Assembly: GCA_017513095.1 (NCBI GenBank)
Contig: JAFWDJ010000001.1
Location: 1-58,517 of the forward strand
Reading direction: 5' to 3'
DNA length: 58,517 bases
From: Clostridia bacterium
Lineage (GTDB): Bacteria > Bacillota > Clostridia > Oscillospirales > RGIG577
Below, piece by piece: positions 55,801 through 58,517 of the stretch (the first letter of the stretch is position 1; every line of letters begins with the position of its first letter). The position numbers were made by a program, and so were the translations under genes. The notes under the pieces are model-generated. The model had not been told where the DNA came from, did no database searches, and was given only the letters and a program-made list of their open reading frames with translations.

Positions 55801-57395
55801 GTAGCGAAGGCCGCCGCGGAATCGGCGTCTGCGGCCGATCTTGTGTCGTCAATATCGTTGTTTTCTTCCTCGTCCCTGACGAAGTGGTAAACGCCGACCT
55901 TTTCGTCTTCGCCAAGCTCAACGTCGAGGAGGCGTATGGATACGTTTACTTCGCCGCTGGGCTCGTAAACTATGCTTTCATCCTTTTCATCTACTATTTT
56001 TATATCGAAGACTTTCGTAAACAGTACGTTTTCCGCATCGAAGCCGGAAGCGGTGATCGATTCGCTTACATACATGTCGTAGTCGATGTCGGCGGGTATG
56101 TACTCCTGTACCCAAAGCATCGTGCCTTCCATGGGTATGCCGGAATCCGCGGTATACGTTACCTCGATTTCGTACGTCTCGCCGTCGCTCGTGGTGATGG
56201 TGCAGTCAAGCGACGAAAGAGTTATTATATATAATGAAAGATTATCCGATTCAAAGGAGATCATACCGTCCTCTGCGGCGGCATCTCTCACCTTCAGGCG
56301 CGTTCCTTTTTCGCTTATACGCCAAACCTCAAGAAGCGCGCCTCTTTCAAGCGCGTCCGCTATGGCTTCGCTCTCGATGTCGATGCGTATAACGTCTTCG
56401 GGCTCGAATTCCTCGCCGTCTGCAAACAGAGCAATATCGTAAGCGCACAGGACGTCGTCTCCGTACAGGGCAAGCTCCTCGTCGCCGAGGACAATCGCCT
56501 GAGCCTCAACGCCGCTCGGAAGAACGCCCGAAAGCGTAACGCAGGTCGTATCGTCGGAAAGCTCTACCTTCTGCTGATGCGGTCCCGGGAAAATCCAGCG
56601 GAACAGCTCCGCAAGAACGGACCTGAAGAAGCCCTTGAGCGTAGTAGTCTCTTCTGAGGACTTTTTATCGTTGTCGGAAATCACCGGAAGATCGTTATCG
56701 GAGGTCAGGACCTTGTTGCCGCTATCGTTTTCTTCGTTATTATTATCTTCTATAATATTATTGTCATTATTATCTTCACCGTTCGGATTTGCTTCTTCAC
56801 CGGACGAGGGGTCGTTTTCGCCTTCGCCGTCTTCGCCTTCGGCGGGATTATTTTGCTGAGCGTCTTCCCCGCTCTCGTTATCGTCGCCGGAGGTCTGATT
56901 TTCTGTCAAGGAGTTATCCTTGTCATTGTTTTCGTCACCTGAATTGTCGCCGTTGTCGCCGGAAGTGTTTTTGTCGGAAGCATCGTTTCCGCCGTCCCCC
57001 GCGTTTTCGGATGAATCTCCGTCGCTTGCGTCACCGCCCGCGTTATCCGAATCATCGGACGCCGCGTTGTCATTGCTGCCCGAGGAGTCGCCAAAATCGC
57101 CGGAATCGCCCGTTTCGGGCGCGCCGGCGGAAGCGGCATTGTCGTTCGTGCCGCTGCTTGTATTATCGCCTGTATCGTTTACGGATGATGAAGCTTCCGA
57201 GGAGGAGCCGCTGTTGTCAGCGCCGCCGCCCGATGAGGAATCGCTGCCTGAAGAGGCATCGGACGATACGTAGGACGATGACCCGGCGTCGGAAGCGTCG
57301 TTGTCGGTTGCAAGGGACGTAAAGGCCGTGCTTGCAGACATGATTATCATAACAAGCGCCAGCAGTAAGCCTAACGTACGGCGTATTTTCCTCAT
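49893..57395 (-). CDS. giant fibro-slime / Cna-B surface protein, likely pilus tip adhesin, ISPTG signal
   Basis: A 2500-residue exported protein. Signal peptide 1-29; Ser/Gly/Asp/Asn-rich low-complexity stalk (~30-245); a beta-rich region (~270-545); an acidic/basic repeat (~550-640, units like DDGAKGGAKDSKS); a Tyr/Trp-rich region with repeated YYY and KYLTLDGK elements, perhaps lectin-like (~685-1170); a fibro-slime domain (~1180-1500) with GDDDFWLYVDGELLIDLGGIHS and HTMKIFYMERGAGASNLHMRF; then about six Cna-B/SpaA-type domains (starts near 1658, 1831, 1968, 2081, 2218, 2331) with KxD/E-type lysines and closing FTN motifs. The C-terminus carries ISPTG (2459-2463), a hydrophobic segment and RRRKHRQRR. 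AGGAGGTG precedes the ATG. First gene of the pilus operon; the shared ISPTG signal with the pilin implies the same sortase. Confidence 0.88.
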   Translation of the reverse strand: MRKIRRTLGLLLALVMIIMSASTAFTSLATDNDASDAGSSSYVSSDASSGSDSSSGGGADNSGSSSEASSSVNDTGDNTSSGTNDNAASAGAPETGDSGDFGDSSGSNDNAASDDSDNAGGDASDGDSSENAGDGGNDASDKNTSGDNGDNSGDENNDKDNSLTENQTSGDDNESGEDAQQNNPAEGEDGEGENDPSSGEEANPNGEDNNDNNIIEDNNNEENDSGNKVLTSDNDLPVISDNDKKSSEETTTLKGFFRSVLAELFRWIFPGPHQQKVELSDDTTCVTLSGVLPSGVEAQAIVLGDEELALYGDDVLCAYDIALFADGEEFEPEDVIRIDIESEAIADALERGALLEVWRISEKGTRLKVRDAAAEDGMISFESDNLSLYIITLSSLDCTITTSDGETYEIEVTYTADSGIPMEGTMLWVQEYIPADIDYDMYVSESITASGFDAENVLFTKVFDIKIVDEKDESIVYEPSGEVNVSIRLLDVELGEDEKVGVYHFVRDEEENNDIDDTRSAADADSAAAFATGEDVITDIGSDSQADDDSGIKGDVKDSKSDDGAKGGAKDSKSDDGAKGDVKDSTFDDGSKGGAKDSKSDDGAKGDVKDSTFDDGSIAITDDKTGSGDEVVSNAVLETSEGPASFTVYSMEPSVEDEIVSFTTDSFSVYVLVAAKDPPTNQNIEIVHDPAELQQNYSDTHGFFFSRSNGNYCTNTFNNTGKCFAETSDIMNASRWYFEAVDVSANKYLIYTYLSGTKNYLYNVSSNDAGLTTNSANANVFEISQAATNLFYIKIENQNKWFQYSGSGKGMRFYPDNSNNANCQITITYASSISVPDEYYELDGKTFGIAYHEESVKAAGLMALDKPVGTQNRLVASELLVRPDVLDNTGDLLVAQDSDLTDWTFHTQGENYYYVTAQVGGETKYLTLDGKNLVLASAPHPINSLIQVDGGTGAYQGKYRLSVGGYAVTLMAGNIVNGFVSSTDGAAYSWLTLVTKSQLLHDEDFTIYSAEKVDISDVTKVPDQTEVVIYTRVWNEQKLKYEFYAISSDGSLIRCYESGDMIQWVGSTVNTAKWAFTEYHYGDGTPNYYYELQNTYSGQYLAPQVASGQILSPNTLGIHLNGRRYGYYYSSILAWDKGYYSYAGIKPLNGSIVSCDMEDAAPFYFAIMKPTVLVDEPTTVSTIDHTQYGITMKVKNFDDRLDESNFLGDNSGGLGTKLVQGLLSTDLGADGYPTTQFPKAKPAPGTSLGTLFAGATEVNHLFIENTYYSSGYYEFDSTQNFATLRDENGNLTSNFTVYNELATARGTLDRESLKHGQFLPFNGLSDEYSTLNPENLYDALVVELPDSDPRKGEKLRLVEGETDYYFGVEIEASFTQTPNGLDAWGHDIIYEFTGDDDFWLYVDGELLIDLGGIHSAVAGSVNYRTGDVYVNGKYFTIRQLFRQNYLKRNPTASESEIAAFLSQYFDDGSTIFKEYTTHTMKIFYMERGAGASNLHMRFNLASVKPGNVLLTKQIAGIDNVESCIADYPYQIYYKLSDSDVENLLVPDNPNGIKVVYKDTNRSVKYHERFTGRDGTTYQHVYILRPGETAEISFPNEAIDYSIKECCVDPEVYTSVEVNGLTINGTPASASSSRKDFKIDYDKVLTRTRVTFVNNVDPTSLSTLRFKKLLFEENGTTPIHRDANDTTFSFRLYLGTENEDSDDLPPANMYKYHVLDEDGHYCAWNEAAGKFVSLGATNFESLTPSAKKAATFVTSQNGSIGDIPVDYSVEIRQVLPGTQYKYLERADEIPDGYTLQKYVVDGVETANQAPPTDAIAPRTTYNISVNNLKGWGLRVNKVWTDKDYMEQRDPAYFAVFTQSGGATTLKDGTVRRLTTDNDSVYWFFYTLGGVSFDNYVVREVKLTNPTVDDSTDVVTHYDSMSIVDPGDTNSFAGKQYGDASSSTFTYKVSYQKGAILPGANVRVDKMTNKRAGIDIYKTDWDGSPLAGAVFTLTDGSGNNAGAATYTSDDDGFVTTAYLRENETYTLTEIESPTGYLAMPTPVTISRSGTTVTVTGDSDNSGYHLLDDTDSADRMALIAIKNKPASFIIKKTAYTKDGDPLPGVHFALYAQVMGSGGQPQKDFRPITGFEDLVTTAAGTLPEITEAFSNGTLSAGTYYLYERDTPDGYRPLESDVKFTISDTGVVSIDSAPSGVELETVNGATPSYTIVIPNRSFGTASITVSKVVANGTTADTNGTAQFNFTAKLYRPDGITAWEYNGGGFTNGVLSFALNHNTSKELVVPLNAVLIVTEDAAVPYDTSYQVNGGSAVEDSVCPVSVTADGTIVFTNTRKTIEVPVQKKAVNKGGTFTFTAEIIDGTTPVSGYAIYTDASNSANNIVTDADGKATFTLSPGKGKTVTRNLVIPYGTKFTITETAELFYKTTLKTTIGSSSTTSETRTREFTADQTVEKITLLFTNTYAPISPTGVNIDHKPYMALFICGAAILTICLVPAVLRRRKHRQRR

Positions 57396-57481
57396 TTAGC
57401 TTCACCTCCTTTTGTTTTTGGTCATTATGCCTATTATTACGGTTGTTATGTCGTCATAAATAGTCATAAATTCACACGTTA

Positions 57482-57510
57482 ATTTTATCACTAACAATCT
57501 CAAATTGCAA
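57482..57510 (-). promoter_or_regulatory. Sigma-A promoter of the pilus operon
   Basis: Minus strand TTGCAA, exactly 17 bases, TAAAAT with GTGA just before the -10. The predicted start near 57475 gives an ~80-base leader that holds two direct repeats TTTATGAC ten bases apart (57453-57470). Confidence 0.75.
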
Positions 57511-57520
57511 TACCTATGGC

Positions 57521-57560
57521 AAAAAAAAGACAAACCTCAAAAAAATTTTGCGGTTTGTCT
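57521..57560 (-). terminator. terminator downstream of the tRNA-Leu remnant
   Basis: Stem AGACAAACC/GGTTTGTCT; on the minus strand eight T follow. It is the original terminator of the tRNA-Leu gene and now shields the pilus promoter from element transcription. Confidence 0.9.
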
Positions 57561-57569
57561 CTTTTCGTT

Positions 57570-57624
57570 TGGTGCCGGTAGCCGGGGTCGAACCGGCACG
57601 GTATCGCTACCACCGGATTTTGAG
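57570..57624 (-). other. tRNA-Leu (CAA) 3' fragment: probable attachment site
   Basis: Minus strand reads from an anticodon loop CTCAAAA (anticodon CAA) through the 3' anticodon strand TCCGG, the Leu-type variable arm (TGGTAGCGATACC), T arm GCCGGTTCGACCCCGGC, and acceptor strand to CCA. The matching 5' half (D arm, CCGGA, acceptor 5' strand) is absent: bases beyond 57624 do not pair. Such 3' remnants mark one end of elements that integrate into tRNA genes. By orientation the chromosome lies to the left and the element to the right; the intact tRNA-Leu should stand at the element's other end, outside the window. Confidence 0.88.
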
Positions 57625-57918
57625 GGAGTAACGTCTTTTGGAAGTTAAGGGAAGATAAAGGAAACGAAAAACGGCTCAGGAGGTCGAAAAGAGGATCGAA
57701 AATCCAGTCATATCAACAAGAATCGGCTCTTGCCTTCATTTTTGAATCCGGTGCGGAATTTTTCCGCGCAAAAAGCCGAAAAACCGGGATTTGGCGATTA
57801 TTTGGAGGTCGATTGGAGGTCGGTCGGAGGTCGATTCTGCCAAAAACGCCCCAGCAGAACTACATAGCATGCGCGTTCATCTGCCATCGACAATCTATTT
57901 TTTCAGGAGATGAACACC
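57625..57918. other. non-coding left end of the integrated element
   Basis: About 290 bases without a gene between the tRNA-Leu remnant and the first excisionase-like gene. It holds four GGAGGTCG repeats, three of them in a phased array, and purine-rich sequence. This is where arm-type integrase or excisionase sites are expected. Confidence 0.65.
57804..57836 (+). repeat. three 11-bp direct repeats GGAGGTCGNTN
   Basis: GGAGGTCGATT, GGAGGTCGGTC and GGAGGTCGATT begin at 57804, 57815 and 57826, exactly one helical turn apart; a lone GGAGGTCG lies at 57679. Phased repeats beside an attachment site suggest binding sites for an excisionase or integrase arm domain. Confidence 0.75.
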
Positions 57919-58185
57919 ATGACAAAACGAGAATTAAAAAAGCTGTTCCGGGATTACCCGGACCTTGTCAGGCTGCCGGAGCTGTGCGCCATGATGGGCG
58001 GAATCGGAGAATCGACCGCCCGAAAGCTGCTGCGCGAGGGTCACATCCGATCCATCATGGTCCGCTCGACCTATTACATCCCCAAGACCTGCATCATTGA
58101 TTACCTGCTCAGCAGTCATTACAAAAGATACAGGCAGAAGCTGAAGCATGTGATTCCGGAAGGTTCGAAGGGGGTGTCGAAATGA
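57919..58185 (+). CDS. excisionase-like helix-turn-helix protein 1
   Basis: An 88-residue DNA-binding protein: charged N-terminus, then a MerR/Xis-like winged helix (LPELCAMMGGIGESTARKLLREGHIRSIMVRSTYYIPK) and a short basic tail. AGGAG nine bases upstream supports the second ATG; the first ATG touches the ribosome site. It overlaps the next gene by four bases (ATGA). Its place beside an attachment site argues for a directionality factor or early regulator of the element. Confidence 0.8.
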   Translation: MTKRELKKLFRDYPDLVRLPELCAMMGGIGESTARKLLREGHIRSIMVRSTYYIPKTCIIDYLLSSHYKRYRQKLKHVIPEGSKGVSK

Positions 58186-58517
58186 AGCGCAAAACTCTCC
58201 CAAAAGAACCAGAGTGCAAGGACGGATGGGATCAGATCCTTGAAGCGTTGAGCAAGGAGTGGAAGATCTCTCAAAAGGACGCCTTCCATTATGCGCTTCG
58301 GGACTTCCCGGAAGTGATGAGCATTGAGCAGGTCGGTAAGGCATTGCAGGTGAGCACAAAAACCGTATATAAGTATATCAACGACGGTCAGCTTGAATGC
58401 CTGAAGGTCGGACGAGCCTATCGTGTTCCGAAGGTTTGCCTTTTTGCCTACCTGTTCAAAAACGCTCAGGGTTCGAAAAAGACAGGTACTGATCCGAGGA
58501 GGAAGAAATCGAAATGA
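58182..58517 (+). CDS. excisionase-like helix-turn-helix protein 2
   Basis: A 111-residue protein with the excisionase-family HTH (MSIEQVGKALQVSTKTVYKYINDGQLECLKVGRAYRVPKVCLFAYL) after an N-terminal helical part, and a basic tail (KKTGTDPRRKKSK). The stop codon is the last three bases of the window, so the gene is complete. Its HTH resembles that of the previous gene, hinting at an old duplication. The integrase is expected further right. Confidence 0.82.
   Translation: MKRKTLPKEPECKDGWDQILEALSKEWKISQKDAFHYALRDFPEVMSIEQVGKALQVSTKTVYKYINDGQLECLKVGRAYRVPKVCLFAYLFKNAQGSKKTGTDPRRKKSK

Noticed and set aside
57570-57640. An intact tRNA-Leu gene
   Set aside because: No D arm, no 5' anticodon strand and no 5' acceptor strand can be found beyond 57624 on the minus strand.

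Overview
This is a chromosomal segment of an endospore-forming Firmicute, most likely an anaerobic member of the Clostridia. The case rests on spoIIGA-sigE-sigG-ylmC, both subunits of dipicolinate synthase, a CwlD-type cortex amidase and a YtvI-like protein, together with clostridial-type families (DUF421/DUF4363, DUF5685, NusG_II/Gx transporter). Base composition looks close to half GC in most genes; the 36.5-37.7 kb stretch is visibly AT-richer.

Layout. 1-440: tRNA cluster (Phe partial, Gly, Cys, Gly). 438-3796 (-): small zinc ribbon protein and a secreted protein made of four copies of a ~230-residue module. 3.9-8.6 kb (+): cwlD, split chromate-type transporter, radA, a promoter plus a perfect 13-bp inverted repeat, and a Xer-type recombinase. 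8.8-12.8 kb (-): two paralogous alpha/beta hydrolases, MscS channel, AI-2E/YtvI-like permease. 13.0-14.1 kb (+): DUF421-DUF4363 pair. 14.1-22.4 kb (-): nrdR, small protein, secDF, purB, an aminotransferase, dpaAB with a good sigma-K promoter. 22.6-23.9 kb (+): MFS transporter. 24-36.5 kb (-): glycolipid glycosyltransferase, ylmC-sigG-sigE-spoIIGA, Gx transporter/NusG_II, GtrA and a large membrane protein, rpe, antiporter, DnaJ-TPR and DUF5685. 36.9-44.8 kb (-): lipoprotein gene broken by one in-frame TAA, MerR regulator, uvrA-uvrB, radC, pyrE. 45 kb (+): pseudouridine synthase.

46-57.4 kb (-) is the most unusual part: a four-gene sortase-pilus operon. In transcription order it encodes a 2500-residue fibro-slime/Cna-B-type surface protein, an FctA-like pilin with two predicted isopeptide domains, a signal-peptidase-like protein whose catalytic Ser and Lys positions are Asp and Gly (as in the streptococcal pilus protein SipA), and a class B sortase carrying an Asp/Pro repeat linker and three extra membrane segments. 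Both substrates end in the same ISPTG sorting signal. The operon has its own promoter and a bidirectional terminator.

57.5-58.5 kb: right behind the pilus promoter lies a terminator and the 3' portion only of a tRNA-Leu gene, then phased 11-bp direct repeats and two tandem excisionase-like HTH genes. This reads as the junction between the chromosome and an integrated mobile element that continues beyond the right edge.
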